Source: Brooklawnia sp937867175 (GTDB lineage Bacteria > Actinomycetota > Actinomycetes > Propionibacteriales > Propionibacteriaceae). From it: a stretch of 64,000 nucleotides of DNA. A program made the position numbers and the translations under genes. The notes under the pieces are model-generated. The model saw only the letters and a list, made by a program, of their open reading frames with translations, did not search any database and was not told the origin of the DNA. Each line of letters starts with the position of its first letter. The first letter of the stretch is position 1. Shown piece after piece: positions 16,201-24,544 of the stretch. The DNA is taken from assembly GCA_036821905.1 (NCBI GenBank), contig DAISIR010000001.1, positions 1 through 64,000 of the forward strand, in the 5' to 3' direction.

Positions 16201-17294
16201 TCGGTGAACTCGGGACGTGACAGGTAGTCGGGTTCGCCGTAGAGCCTGATCGCGATGCCGGGGGCCAGGCGGCCACAGCGTCCGGCACGCTGGTTGGCCG
16301 AGGCTTGGCTGATGGGTTCGATGGGCAGCCGCTGCACCTTGGTGCGGCTCGAGTAGCGCGAGATGCGCGCCGTGCCGGCGTCCACCACGTAGCGCACACC
16401 CGGCACGGTCAGCGACGTCTCGGCGATGTTGGTGGCCAGCACGATCCGGCGTCCGGTGTGCGGAGTGAAGATGCGCTGCTGCTCGGCGGCCGACAGACGC
16501 GAATGTAGCGGCAGGATCTCGGTCTGCGGCCATTTCTCGGCGGCCAGCGCCTCGGCGGCGTCCCTGATCTCGCGTTCACCTGAACAGAAGACCAGGACGT
16601 CGCCGGGCCCTTCGGCGCGTAGTTCTTCGACAGCAGTGACGATGCCCTCGGCCTGCTCCAATTCGTCACCAGTCGGGTCCTCCGGGTCGGCCAGCGGACG
16701 GTAACGCACCTCGACGGGGTAGCTGCGCCCCGAGACCTCGACGATCGGTGCCTCATCGAAGTGCGCGGAGAAGCGCGCAGTGTCGATGGTGGCGGAAGTG
16801 ATGATCACCTTCAGCTCTGGCCGTCTGGGCAGCAGCTGCTTGAGGTAGCCGAGCAGGAAGTCGATGTTGAGGCTGCGCTCATGGGCCTCGTCGATGATGA
16901 TCGTGTCGTAGCGGCGCAGCTCGCGGTCGCGGGTAATCTCGGCGAGTAGGATGCCGTCGGTCATCACCTTGATCCGTGTCTGGCGGCCGGCTTGCCGGGT
17001 GAACCTGACCTGGTAGCCGACCAGTTCGCCCAGCTGGACGCCGAGTTCGTCGGCGATCCGAGCGGCCACGCTGCGAGCCGCGATCCGCCGCGGCTGGGTG
17101 TGTCCTATCCGGCGGCGGCCGGCTCGCAGGCAGATCTTCGGCAGCTGGGTGGTCTTGCCGGAGCCCGTCTCGCCGGCCACCACGACCACCTGGTGGTTGC
17201 GGATCAGTTCGGTGATCTCGTCCACGTGCGCGCTGATCGGCAGCCCCTGGTCGTACTCGATCCTCGGCTGGGCGATGATGGTGGTCTGGGTCAT
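13287..17294 (-). CDS. hrpA: ATP-dependent RNA helicase HrpA
   Basis: A 1335-residue DEAH-box helicase of HrpA length. From the ATG at 17294 the order is Walker A VVAGETGSGKTTQ (about residue 40), IIDEAHERS, the SAT motif ITSATIDT, helicase C-terminal motifs NIAETSLTVPGV and QRAGRCGRL, then a linker, an OB-type domain and the long C-terminal DUF3418 region (PVSYVFEPGDGRDGVTV). Upstream frame to 17645 is a shadow. The linker at about residues 515-555 contains a duplicated 17-residue segment not expected in the family. HrpA acts on RNA and, in E. coli, on stalled ribosomes. Confidence 0.93.
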   Translation of the reverse strand: MTQTTIIAQPRIEYDQGLPISAHVDEITELIRNHQVVVVAGETGSGKTTQLPKICLRAGRRRIGHTQPRRIAARSVAARIADELGVQLGELVGYQVRFTRQAGRQTRIKVMTDGILLAEITRDRELRRYDTIIIDEAHERSLNIDFLLGYLKQLLPRRPELKVIITSATIDTARFSAHFDEAPIVEVSGRSYPVEVRYRPLADPEDPTGDELEQAEGIVTAVEELRAEGPGDVLVFCSGEREIRDAAEALAAEKWPQTEILPLHSRLSAAEQQRIFTPHTGRRIVLATNIAETSLTVPGVRYVVDAGTARISRYSSRTKVQRLPIEPISQASANQRAGRCGRLAPGIAIRLYGEPDYLSRPEFTEPEILRTNLASVILQMAKARLGDIAGFPFVEAPDAAQIGDGIRLLEELGALKSRSPVRLTPVGHKLAELPIDPRLARMLVEANQRGSLREVLVIASFLAIQDVRERPADHRDEADRLHARFHSDEALARASLDDSPQSSTGQPPVPPSSQPLRHTPHTSKTARAQGLRANSAEPLRHTPHTSKTARAQGLRGDPAQLQQPAAPTDPGGDIIAVVRLWRYLQAKRRELSANQFRRLCHDEYLNFLRVREWQDLHTQLKQVCKDLDMHRNVAASSDEPVLIAVLSGLLSHVGLQLPPPQRDPKQRGRRPLTEFMGARGARFAIQPGSALAKRPPQLVMAVELVETSRLWARMVAAITPEWVEEVGGHLLRRSHSEPHWSSSSAGVVAYEKVTLLGVPIVAERLVDYAVIDQPTARQIFIRSGLVEGEWHPNDTHANHDFLRHNAEVLREVDEVSDRTRRRGLVVDDQEIFDFYDIRLPSDVASGASFDAWWRQHLDPTFLEFDLDLLTDTDDLDQARAAFPDRWQIAGLNLPVSYVFEPGDGRDGVTVRVPLAQLNQLRPEPFSWQVPGLRLELATELIRHLPKAVRTSFVPAPDHARAAVAWLAAHHPDHTKRFSDELGRALAALTGVVVPATHWHPDELPTHLQVGFEVTSPGKPARFSRDLAGLRQELSAQVSRTITQAAGKVEAASSWQFGSLQDKVTVRRAGITAVGYPALKDLGNAVGVVMAETPAQQATSHRLGLRRLLVLTNPDPTRWTVAHLSNAAKLALPTSPYASVPELMADARLKAVEQCARRHADTATVRDPDAYQRLALAVRQEQADQMRNVVQVAAQVCDLARQIRDLAPRTPIGAEVGDQLDNLVFDGFIAFTRDPWYDQLPRYCRAMLARLGSASANPTKDAQAAEPIDALLADFDDLCEAQPPGRLPDVVDDIGFLIEELRVQTFAQTLGTSVTVSPKRIRKAMADATVTLNSSR
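15631..15749 (-). repeat. Tandem 50-bp repeat inside hrpA
   Basis: Bases 15631-15680 and 15700-15749 are the same 50-base sequence with two differences, spaced 69 bases apart so the frame is kept. On the coding strand they give the peptide LRHTPHTSKTARAQGLR twice. The near identity contrasts with the older flanking sequence. Confidence 0.85.
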
Positions 17295-17389
17295 CTCGCA
17301 GGCCAGCCTAGGCCCCCGTACGATCCCACGCTGGCCCCGCACCGCGCAGGAAGCCCGGCAACATGCGCCCAGCGTGTCCCGAGCACAGA

Positions 17390-17421
17390 AGTGGTCCCGC
17401 ACGAGTTCGCACGGGACCACT
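17390..17421 (-). terminator. Hairpin terminator after phosphoketolase gene
   Basis: AGTGGTCCCG (17390-17399) pairs with CGGGACCACT (17412-17421), 16 bases beyond the xfp stop on the minus strand. There is no long T tract. Confidence 0.65.
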
Positions 17422-17436
17422 GTCAGGGTTGAAGGG

Positions 17437-19887
17437 TCAGCGTTCAGGCAGTGGCGGACGCGGCACGTGGGCTTCGGAGTGGTGGTGCTGCACCGAGAAG
17501 TCGGGGGCCTCGAACGAGCCGAGCTGCCAGTCGCGGACCTGCGGCATGTCCTCCAGGTTCTCCACAATGTATTCCGCGTGACGACGCAGCTGATCGGTGC
17601 ACCACTGGTAGAGCTGGATGCCGCCGACTGGCACGTTGCGGGCATTGTTCAGGATGTCCATCACCAAGTGGTAGCGGTCGACCCCGTTGCGCACGACCAT
17701 ATCGAACGGCGTGGTAGTGGTGCCCTGCTCGTTGAAGCCGCGGGCCCGGAACCGGTCGGCGTCCGGGCGTCCATGTACCAGTTGGTGGATCGCACCGGGG
17801 TAGCCGTGGAAGGCGAAAACCACATCCACGTCGTCGGTGAACATGTCGGAGAACTGCTTGACGCTCATGCCGTGCGGATGATCCTTCGGACGATAGAGCG
17901 TCATCAGGTCGACCACGTTCACGAAACGCATCTTGAGCTCGGGCAGCACGGTCTTGACGATCTCGGCCGCCGCGACGGCCTCCATCGTCACCACGTCGCC
18001 GGCGCACGCGACCACGATGTCGGGCTTCTCGTCGCCGAGCCCCTCGGTGCCCGCCCAATCCCAGACCCCGAAGCCGCGGGTGCAGTGCTCAATGGCCTCG
18101 TCGATGCTCAGCCACTGTGGCTGCGGCTGCTTGTCCTGGATGATCAGGTTCACGTAATTGCGCGACTTGAAGCAGTGGTCGGCCACCTCGACCAGGCAGT
18201 TGGCGTCCGGCGGCAGGTAGATCCGGGCCACGTCGCCACGAAGGTTCAGCACCACCTGCAGCAGTTCCGGCGACTGGTGGGAGAACCCGTTGTGGTCGTT
18301 GCGCCAGCAGGTCGAGCTCAACAAAATGTTGGTGCTGGGCACCTTGGCCCGCCACGACAGGTGATTGGCCTCCTGCAGCCACTTCGCCTGCTGCATCGTC
18401 ATCGACGCCGACACCATGCCGAACGCTTCGTAGGACGCGAACATGCCGTGCCGGCCAGTCAACGTGTAGCCGTCGAGCCAGCCATGGGAGTTGTGCTCCG
18501 ACAACACCTCCATGACCCGCCCGTTGGGACCGATCTTCTCGTCGATCACGTCGATGCGTTCCATGAACGTGCGGTCGGAAACCTCGAAGACCGCACCCAA
18601 CCGGTTCGAGTTGGTCTCGTCTGGGCAGAAGAGCCGGAAGTTGGTGGGGTTCTTGGCGTAGATGTCGCGCATGAACTCGCCCAGCTTGCGGGTGGACTCC
18701 ACCCGGTCGCTGGCCCGGGTTCCTGGGGTCACTTCGACCGCGTAGTCCCGGTAGTCAGGCAGGTCGAGATCGACGGTCAGCCGGCCCCCGTTCGCGTACG
18801 GGTTCGCGGTCATCCGCTTGTCGCCCTCGGGGTTGTTCGACTTCACTAGGTCGGTGAGGGTGCCGTCGTCGTTGAACAGGTCGCCGATCTTGTAGGACCG
18901 CAGCCATTCCTCGAGGAGCAACAAGTGCTCGGGGTCGCCCTTGACGCCGGACAGCGGCACCTGGTGGGAGCGCCAAGTACCCTCAGTCACCTTGCCGTCA
19001 ACCTCACGTGGGCCGGTCCAGCCCTTCGGGGTGCGCAGCACGATCATCGGCCAGGTCGGACGCTCGCCATCCCACTCACCCGAGCGGGCGTCGTGCTGGA
19101 TCTTCTTGATGCGGTCGTAGCAGTAGGCCAACGCGTCGGCGAACCGCTCGTGCATCCAAGGCAGATCCATACCCTCGACCCACACGACCTCATAGCCGTG
19201 GCCCTCCAGCAGCGAGGTGACCTCGCCCGGATCCTTGCGGGCGAGCACGGTGGGGCCGGCGATCTTGCCGCCGTTCAGGTTCAGGATCGGCAGCACCGCG
19301 CCGTCGTGCACGGGGTTCAGGAAGCTGACGCCCTTCCATCCGCCCTCCAGCGGTCCGGTCTCGGCCTCGCCGTCACCGACGACGGCGGCCACCAGCAGAT
19401 CGGGGTTGTCGAAGGCGGCGCCGAAGGCGTGGGAGAGCGCGTACCCCAGTTCGCCACCCTCGTGGATCGAACCGGGCGTGGTCACCGAGGCATGGCTCGG
19501 GATACCTCCGGGCGCGCTGAACTGCCGGAACAGCGTCCGCAAGCCCCTGGCGTCCTGGGAGACCCGAGGGAAGACGTCGGAGTAGTAGCCCTCCAAGTAG
19601 GCAGCGGCCACCAAGGCCGGGCCACCGTGGCCGGGGCCGGCGACGTAGAGGACGTCCTGGCCTGTATGACGGATGAGCCGGTTGAGGTGGGAGTAGATGA
19701 AGCTGAGGCCGGTACTGGTTCCCCAGTGGCCAAGCAACCTGGGCTTGATGTCGTCGGCGCTGAGTGGGCGCCGCAAGAGCGGGTTCTCCTGCAAGTAGAT
19801 CTGACCCACGATCAGGTAGTTGGCGGCACGCCACCAGGCGTCCACACTGGCGAGTTCATCCTTTGTCAGGGCAGGAACCGATGTCAT
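17437..19887 (-). CDS. xfp: Xylulose-5-phosphate/fructose-6-phosphate phosphoketolase
   Basis: An 816-residue thiamine-diphosphate enzyme that splits xylulose-5-P or fructose-6-P with phosphate to acetyl-P and an aldose phosphate. Typical signatures are LGHWGTSTGLSFIYSHLNRL, YVAGPGHGGPALVAAAYLEG, HEGGELGYALSHAFG, the ThDP motif VGDGEAETGPLEGGWKG and EHNSHGWLDGYTLTGRHG. The ATG at 19887 is chosen; a GTG at 19905 would add six residues. It stands alone between hrpA and an AEC carrier. It offers a carbon-saving route to acetyl-P; no acetate kinase gene is nearby. Confidence 0.95.
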   Translation of the reverse strand: MTSVPALTKDELASVDAWWRAANYLIVGQIYLQENPLLRRPLSADDIKPRLLGHWGTSTGLSFIYSHLNRLIRHTGQDVLYVAGPGHGGPALVAAAYLEGYYSDVFPRVSQDARGLRTLFRQFSAPGGIPSHASVTTPGSIHEGGELGYALSHAFGAAFDNPDLLVAAVVGDGEAETGPLEGGWKGVSFLNPVHDGAVLPILNLNGGKIAGPTVLARKDPGEVTSLLEGHGYEVVWVEGMDLPWMHERFADALAYCYDRIKKIQHDARSGEWDGERPTWPMIVLRTPKGWTGPREVDGKVTEGTWRSHQVPLSGVKGDPEHLLLLEEWLRSYKIGDLFNDDGTLTDLVKSNNPEGDKRMTANPYANGGRLTVDLDLPDYRDYAVEVTPGTRASDRVESTRKLGEFMRDIYAKNPTNFRLFCPDETNSNRLGAVFEVSDRTFMERIDVIDEKIGPNGRVMEVLSEHNSHGWLDGYTLTGRHGMFASYEAFGMVSASMTMQQAKWLQEANHLSWRAKVPSTNILLSSTCWRNDHNGFSHQSPELLQVVLNLRGDVARIYLPPDANCLVEVADHCFKSRNYVNLIIQDKQPQPQWLSIDEAIEHCTRGFGVWDWAGTEGLGDEKPDIVVACAGDVVTMEAVAAAEIVKTVLPELKMRFVNVVDLMTLYRPKDHPHGMSVKQFSDMFTDDVDVVFAFHGYPGAIHQLVHGRPDADRFRARGFNEQGTTTTPFDMVVRNGVDRYHLVMDILNNARNVPVGGIQLYQWCTDQLRRHAEYIVENLEDMPQVRDWQLGSFEAPDFSVQHHHSEAHVPRPPLPER

Positions 19888-19957
19888 AGCGAAGACGGTA
19901 CCCACCCGATCCCTCCTCGTGGGACTCCACCACGAAAATCCTGCTCAAAGTCGTCGT

Positions 19958-20893
19958 TCAGACCGCTCCCACCAAGGCAGCCATGACCGTCACGGCAGGT
20001 ATCGATGCGAACGAGGTGATGAAGATCACATCCCGGGCCAGCTGCACCGATTGCTCGCCGCGCATCGCAAAGATGAAGACATTCTGTGCCGTGGGCAGCC
20101 CAGCCATCACTGTGACCGCCAGCGTGGCGACCGGATCAAGCCCGAAGACAAGTCGTGCCAGTAGAAACGCAGCCAAGGGCTGGAGCACGACCTTCAGCAG
20201 GCTGATGGTGATGGTCTCGGCCACGTTCCCCTTGCCCGGCAAGGGGCCGGTGCGCAGCGAAATGCCGAACGCGATCAGCATGGCCGGCACAGACACGCCA
20301 GCCACCAGATCAATGGTGCCCGAGAACAGATCGGGAAGAGGCAGACCCAAGAGGTTGACCGTCAGGCCTGCCACCACCCCCACAGTCATCGGGTTGCGCA
20401 GCGGCAGCGAGATGTTGTGCCACCACGAAGTCGCTCGACCGTGCTTGCGGGCAGACAACGCGTCCAGTATGGACAGTCCCAGCGGCTGCAGGAAGACCAC
20501 CTGGATCAGCAGGATCGGCGCAACCCAGCTGGTGTCCTTGAGTACGTAGGCGGCGATGGGCAGCCCCATGTTGTTGGCGTTGACATAGCAGGAGCCGAAG
20601 CCACCGATGACCTTGTGACCCCAGCTGCGCTGCCACACGGTGGACGCCAGCACCAGGTAGGCGGCCAACGTGATGAAGATGGCCAACGAAGACACCAAGA
20701 CGTTGTACGAAAAGATGCGCTCCAAATCGGCGACCCGAAGACTGCTGAAGAGCAGCGCCGGCAGGCCGACGAAGAACGAGACCTTCGACAACACGCTTTG
20801 GGCAGTGTGGTCCAGCACCTTGAGGTGCGCCAACAGCCAGCCGATCCCGATCACGAACCAGATGGTGAAGAAGCCGGACAGCACGTCGCCCAT
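19958..20893 (-). CDS. AEC-family transporter (auxin efflux carrier/malate permease type)
   Basis: A 311-residue inner-membrane carrier with about ten hydrophobic segments in two halves. It starts at ATG 20893 with a helix (GFFTIWFVIGIGWLLAHL) and includes the family-type NANNMGLPIAAYVL and AGLPTAQNVFIFA stretches, where Asn/Pro residues break helices. Members move organic acids or similar anions; the substrate here is unknown. It lies 70 bases upstream of xfp on the same strand, which may be chance. Confidence 0.85.
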   Translation of the reverse strand: MGDVLSGFFTIWFVIGIGWLLAHLKVLDHTAQSVLSKVSFFVGLPALLFSSLRVADLERIFSYNVLVSSLAIFITLAAYLVLASTVWQRSWGHKVIGGFGSCYVNANNMGLPIAAYVLKDTSWVAPILLIQVVFLQPLGLSILDALSARKHGRATSWWHNISLPLRNPMTVGVVAGLTVNLLGLPLPDLFSGTIDLVAGVSVPAMLIAFGISLRTGPLPGKGNVAETITISLLKVVLQPLAAFLLARLVFGLDPVATLAVTVMAGLPTAQNVFIFAMRGEQSVQLARDVIFITSFASIPAVTVMAALVGAV

Positions 20894-21021
20894 GGCAGCC
20901 CAGCCTATTCCCGCGACGCGCGACGCTCAGCCTGCCCGATGGTCGCGTCCGTCGGCGCCCAAGCGCTGGGTGGGTGCGGGCGGCAACAGGTATGTTGGAC
21001 CGATCAACTAGAGGAGTCGTG

Positions 21022-21537
21022 GTGAATCCACTGGCCTGGGATGCCCCCAAGCTCGTCGTCTATGCGGCACTGTTCTGTATCGTCTTCATCCGCGCGGGCG
21101 CCACCTACGCTGCCGGGCGTGGGTTGATTGCCGGCATGTCACGCACCCGGTTCTCGACTCGCATCCAAAGCCCCCGCTATGAGCAGGCGACCGAGTTGGT
21201 GGCCCGATACGGCGCGCCGGTGGTGGCAGTCTGTTTCCTCACGGTGGGCTTCCAGTCACTGGTGCTGCTCGCTGCCGGGGGTCTCAGAATGCCACTGCGC
21301 CGATTTATTCCGGCCCTGCTGGCCGGATCCATCCTCTGGGCGTTGCTCTACGGCACGGTCGGGTTCGTCGGCTTCGAGTTGTGGCTGGCGCTGTATGACT
21401 TCTCGCCGCTGCTGACGCTCGGCGGCACAGCTGCCGCGCTGATCACGATCGTGATGGTGGTGTTTCGTCGTCGGGTTCACCCAGAAGCGCCGGACGCCGA
21501 CGCCGTCAGCGCGGTGGACAAGCGCGCGGCCCAGTGA
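21022..21537 (+). CDS. DedA/VTT-type membrane protein
   Basis: A 171-residue integral membrane protein starting at GTG 21022, five bases after a clear GAGGAG. The core resembles the DedA/VTT (SNARE-associated) domain: YEQATELVARYGAPVVAVCF, followed by a Gly-rich re-entrant-like segment and ALLAGSILWALLYGTVGFVG. There are four to five hydrophobic segments and a charged tail. DedA proteins affect membrane homeostasis and lipid flipping. Its stop overlaps the start of azlC, so the two are probably one transcript. Confidence 0.75.
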   Translation: MNPLAWDAPKLVVYAALFCIVFIRAGATYAAGRGLIAGMSRTRFSTRIQSPRYEQATELVARYGAPVVAVCFLTVGFQSLVLLAAGGLRMPLRRFIPALLAGSILWALLYGTVGFVGFELWLALYDFSPLLTLGGTAAALITIVMVVFRRRVHPEAPDADAVSAVDKRAAQ

Positions 21538-22211
21538 GCGCCCCGCGTTCCAGCCCGGCCGTCAAGATGGGCGGATCAGTAGCGGTGGCGACCGGCCTCT
21601 ACGGCATCTCGTTCGGTGCTTTGGCGGTCGCAGCTGGACTCGACAGGTTTCAGACGCAGGCGCTGAGCGCGATCATGTTCACCGGCGGATCCCAGTTTGC
21701 GTTCATCGGGACGCTGGGCAGTGGCGGGGCGGCTGCCTTGGCCGCTGCCAGCCTGTTGGGCGTCCGCAATGCCGTGTATGGGGCGCAACTGAACGCGGTC
21801 TTCTCACCCAAGGCAGTGCTGAGGCCGCTGATGGCGCACCTGTCGATCGACGAGTCGTTCGCCACCGCGATGGCCCAGGACGACGACCGTGAGCGCCGGC
21901 TCGGTTTCTGGTCGGCCGGGATCGGGGTCTTCGTGGCGTGGAACCTATGCACGTTCCTCGGCGCCTGGGCTGGCGACGCCATGGGCGATCCTCGCGTCTG
22001 GGGATTGGACGGCGCGGCGGTCGCCGCCTTCCTGGGTTTGCTGTGGCCCCGGCTGCGCAACCGGGACGCGGCTGCGCTGGCGGCGGCCTGCGCGTTGGTA
22101 AGCGTACTGGCGGTGCCCTTCGCCCCGCCCGGCCTGCCGTTGCTGCTTGCCGGTCTGGTCGCCGTCTTGCTGCACTGGCGGCGAGGGAGCACACAGGAGG
22201 CGCATCGGTGA
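21534..22211 (+). CDS. azlC: AzlC family branched-chain amino acid exporter, large subunit
   Basis: A 225-residue membrane protein beginning at GTG 21534 inside the previous gene's end. Family marks are YGISFGALAVAAGLDRFQTQ, the FTGGSQFAFIG motif, LLGVRNAVYGAQLNAVF and DESFATAMAQ. AzlC with AzlD exports branched-chain amino acids or their analogues. The stop overlaps the azlD start as GTGA. Confidence 0.93.
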   Translation: MSAPRSSPAVKMGGSVAVATGLYGISFGALAVAAGLDRFQTQALSAIMFTGGSQFAFIGTLGSGGAAALAAASLLGVRNAVYGAQLNAVFSPKAVLRPLMAHLSIDESFATAMAQDDDRERRLGFWSAGIGVFVAWNLCTFLGAWAGDAMGDPRVWGLDGAAVAAFLGLLWPRLRNRDAAALAAACALVSVLAVPFAPPGLPLLLAGLVAVLLHWRRGSTQEAHR

Positions 22212-22519
22212 ACCTGTGGGGCTGGATCCTGATCGCCAGCCTGGTGGCCTTTCTCACCAAGCTGGTGGGCTACCTGGTGCCGCACTCGCTGCTCGAGTCC
22301 GAAGGCTTCCAACGGATCAGCCGGGCGATGACCATCGGCCTGCTGGCAGCATTGGTGGCGACGAATGCGTTCGCGTCCGGGCAGTCGTTGGCCCTCGACG
22401 CCCGCGCCCTGTCGCTGGTGGCAGCCGGTCTCGCCCTCTGGTTCCGGGCTCCTTTCCTGTTGGTGGTCATCATCGGTGCGGCGGCAGCGGCGCTGGGTCG
22501 GCTCGCCGGCTTGTCGTGA
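22208..22519 (+). CDS. azlD: AzlD family branched-chain amino acid exporter, small subunit
   Basis: A 103-residue, four-helix membrane protein (LWGWILIASLVAFLTKLVGY, VPHSLLESEGFQRISRAMTI, a middle helix and LVVIIGAAAAALGRLAGL). GTG at 22208 overlaps the azlC stop by four bases, so the two are coupled. AzlD is the obligate small partner of AzlC. Confidence 0.92.
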   Translation: MNLWGWILIASLVAFLTKLVGYLVPHSLLESEGFQRISRAMTIGLLAALVATNAFASGQSLALDARALSLVAAGLALWFRAPFLLVVIIGAAAAALGRLAGLS

Positions 22520-22587
22520 TTTCTCTGGTGCCGTCGACACCCTGAGCTGGCGGACCGCCTGGGACGCGGCTACGGCAGGGCCGGAAG

Positions 22588-22925
22588 ATGCCGGCCAGCG
22601 AGTTCTGGCTGCGGCTCGACTACCTCGGCTCCATCGCGTGGTCCAGCGCGGCCTTGGTGCTGCCTCTGCTGCTGCCGGGCGCCGCTGCAGTGCTCAGCCC
22701 AGCTGTCTTCCTCACTTCAGTGCACTACTTAATGGCGATGGCCACTGATCTGCGACACATGGGCCACCGGCCTCGCGAGGTGGTGTGGATATACGCCTTC
22801 AACCTGGTGCTGCTGCCAGTGCACTTCGCTGGCGTCCTGAAGTCCCTGCCACAGGCGGCGACCTGCCGCAAGATCCCAGACGCCCGTTCCCCGAAGGTGA
22901 CCAACCGCACCGCGGACCGCCGCAG
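22588..22925 (+). pseudogene. C-terminal relic of a family 2 (cellulose synthase-like) glycosyltransferase
   Basis: The frame from 22588 gives FWLRLDYLGSIAWSSAALVL, two membrane helices, a DLRHMGHRPREVVWIYAFNL segment and ends near KIPDARSPKVTNRTA. This is the usual membrane C-terminus of processive GT2 enzymes. The catalytic domain is absent upstream, and the frame runs into unrelated sequence after the NRTA segment. It is therefore the tail of a lost gene. It may once have been functionally linked to the kinase-like gene that follows, but that is a guess. Confidence 0.6.
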
Positions 22926-23020
22926 CCATTCACGCCACGGCGACGAGCACGACAAGGTCGGACACCCCCAGAGGACGGATCAAGTCGGCCCTCGAGCCGA
23001 CCAGCCTCTAGCATGGGCGA

Positions 23021-24103
23021 ATGACCCAGCCGACCCAGGACACCGCCGTACACGTCCGGGCGCTCGAGACCGTCTTGCGACTCGAGGCCGAGGACCACGA
23101 GACTGCTGCCGCGCTGCGGGCGCAATGGTCGCGGTGCCTGGCCAGCAACGAGGAATCGGACACCGACATCGTGATCCCGGTGTCCGGAACTGCCGGCCCG
23201 CTGCCGGAGACGTTCGGCTACGCGCTCGCCTCGCAAGTGACGGCGCATGCGATTGAGGCGCTTGCCGGTAGGGCCTTGATGTTCCACTCGGCTGGCCTGT
23301 CTGATGACACCGGCCAGGTGGTGGCGCTGGTCGCGCCGTCTGGTTCTGGCAAGACGACCGCTGCGCGCGAGCTGGCCAGCGACGGCTGGGGATACGTCAC
23401 CGACGAGACCGTGGTCGTGGACGACGACCGACGCGTGCTCGCCTACCCGAAGCCGCTTTCGGTCGTCATCGACCGAGACCGGCCGGCGCACAAGACCCAA
23501 CACAGCCCGGACGAACTCGGTCTCGGAAGTTGCCCAGACGAACTCAAGCTGGTGAGAATCGCGATCCTGGACCGCGTGCTGGACGTCCCCACTCCACCGT
23601 CCTTGGCTTGGGTTCCCATGCTGGACGGGATCATGGAGTTGATCCCGCAGATGTCGGCGTTGCCCAGCCTTGGCCGACCCCTGCAACGGCTGTGCCGGCT
23701 GCTGGACACCTGTGGGCTCGCGCGGTTGACCTACTCGGACGCCAAGGCGATCGGACCTGTGCTGCGCGGGCTGATCGAGGCTCCGCTGCCCAAGTTGGAC
23801 TGGGCGCCACTGCCGGTCTGCGTCCTGCCTGCTGACGTCGATGGCCGCTTCACCCAGGCCGAGGTGCGCGACGCGGTTCGCGTCGATGACGAGGCGCTGT
23901 TCATGGTTGACCGGACCCCGGTTCGCCTAAGCGGGTTGGGCCTGACGCTGTGGGAGGGCTGCGCGACCGGTGCCTCCGGGGACGAACTGCTACAGGCTGC
24001 GATTGCCGCCCATGGCTCGCATCCGCAGGCTTCGAAACTGGTGTCAGCGATCCTCGACGAGATGGTGGATGCGGGTGTACTGCAGGCGGGCAGCGCCTCC
24101 TAG
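23021..24103 (+). CDS. HPr-kinase-like P-loop protein fused to a PqqD-like domain
   Basis: A 360-residue protein. Residues 85-185 carry an HprK-type nucleotide site: Walker A APSGSGKT at 105-112, then YVTDETVVVDDDRRVLAYPK and an ELKLVRIAIL strand. Residues 285-355 look like a PqqD or RiPP-recognition fold (VRLSGLGLTLWEGCATGASG, then AILDEMVDAGVL). PqqD-like domains bind leader peptides in RiPP pathways, and HprK homologues occur in lasso-peptide clusters, but no precursor peptide, radical SAM or cyclase is visible here. Free-standing fusions of this kind also occur in actinobacteria without known role. The ATG at 23021 has no strong ribosome site. Confidence 0.75.
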   Translation: MTQPTQDTAVHVRALETVLRLEAEDHETAAALRAQWSRCLASNEESDTDIVIPVSGTAGPLPETFGYALASQVTAHAIEALAGRALMFHSAGLSDDTGQVVALVAPSGSGKTTAARELASDGWGYVTDETVVVDDDRRVLAYPKPLSVVIDRDRPAHKTQHSPDELGLGSCPDELKLVRIAILDRVLDVPTPPSLAWVPMLDGIMELIPQMSALPSLGRPLQRLCRLLDTCGLARLTYSDAKAIGPVLRGLIEAPLPKLDWAPLPVCVLPADVDGRFTQAEVRDAVRVDDEALFMVDRTPVRLSGLGLTLWEGCATGASGDELLQAAIAAHGSHPQASKLVSAILDEMVDAGVLQAGSAS

Positions 24104-24223
24104 CCCGCTCCGAGGCAGACGTTCATCGGCAAGGTCGAGGGCTTGTGTTGGCTTCAATTGCCTCTTAATCTGGGGTCAGCGCCGAGCAGCCGCCGGTGTC
24201 TTGCCGAGGGAAAGGAGGTTCGA

Positions 24224-24403
24224 ATGGGGCTCTTGGACGACATAAAGGCCGCCGCCGACTCCCATGAGGACCATGTCGAGCAGGCGATTGACAAGGTCGG
24301 TGACCTTGTTGATCAGAAGACCGAGGGCAAGTACGCGGCCCAGGTCGACCAGGCTCAGGACTTCCTCAAGGACAAGATCGGTGAAGCGGAGCCTCGCCAG
24401 TAG
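24224..24403 (+). CDS. Small MT0933/Rv0909-like antitoxin-family protein
   Basis: A 59-residue charged protein (MGLLDDIKAAADSHEDHVEQ) ending in a KDKIGEAEP-type tail. It matches the small MT0933 antitoxin-like family of actinobacteria, whose members are often annotated as antitoxins on thin evidence. AAAGGAGG at 24211-24218 gives a strong ribosome site for ATG 24224. No toxin gene of any known family is adjacent, so a stress-related or membrane-associated role is as likely. Confidence 0.75.
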   Translation: MGLLDDIKAAADSHEDHVEQAIDKVGDLVDQKTEGKYAAQVDQAQDFLKDKIGEAEPRQ

Positions 24404-24445
24404 GGCGAGGCGTAGCGCGAGCGGCCAAGCCGTCAAAGACAAGCC

Positions 24446-24480
24446 AACTGGGGGTCGGTCAACGTGACCGGCCCCCAGTT
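24446..24480 (+). terminator. Intrinsic terminator after the small antitoxin-like gene
   Basis: AACTGGGG pairs with CCCCAGTT, with an inner CGGTC/GACCG stem and a short bulge, 43 bases after the stop. It separates this gene from ggt. Confidence 0.75.
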
Positions 24481-24544
24481 CGCGTCTTGAGTCGCTCACG
24501 TTCATCCCGGTTGGCCGCGCCTCAGATCCGCAATAGGGTGAAGC

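Noticed and set aside
14664..16220. 518-codon plus-strand frame antisense to hrpA
   Set aside because: It is antisense to the helicase and its protein has no recognisable motif.
17098..18849. 583-codon plus-strand frame antisense to phosphoketolase
   Set aside because: The other strand holds a full-length phosphoketolase with all motifs.
24224..24403. Toxin-antitoxin module
   Set aside because: No toxin frame is found on either side: upstream is the kinase-PqqD gene and downstream a terminator and ggt.
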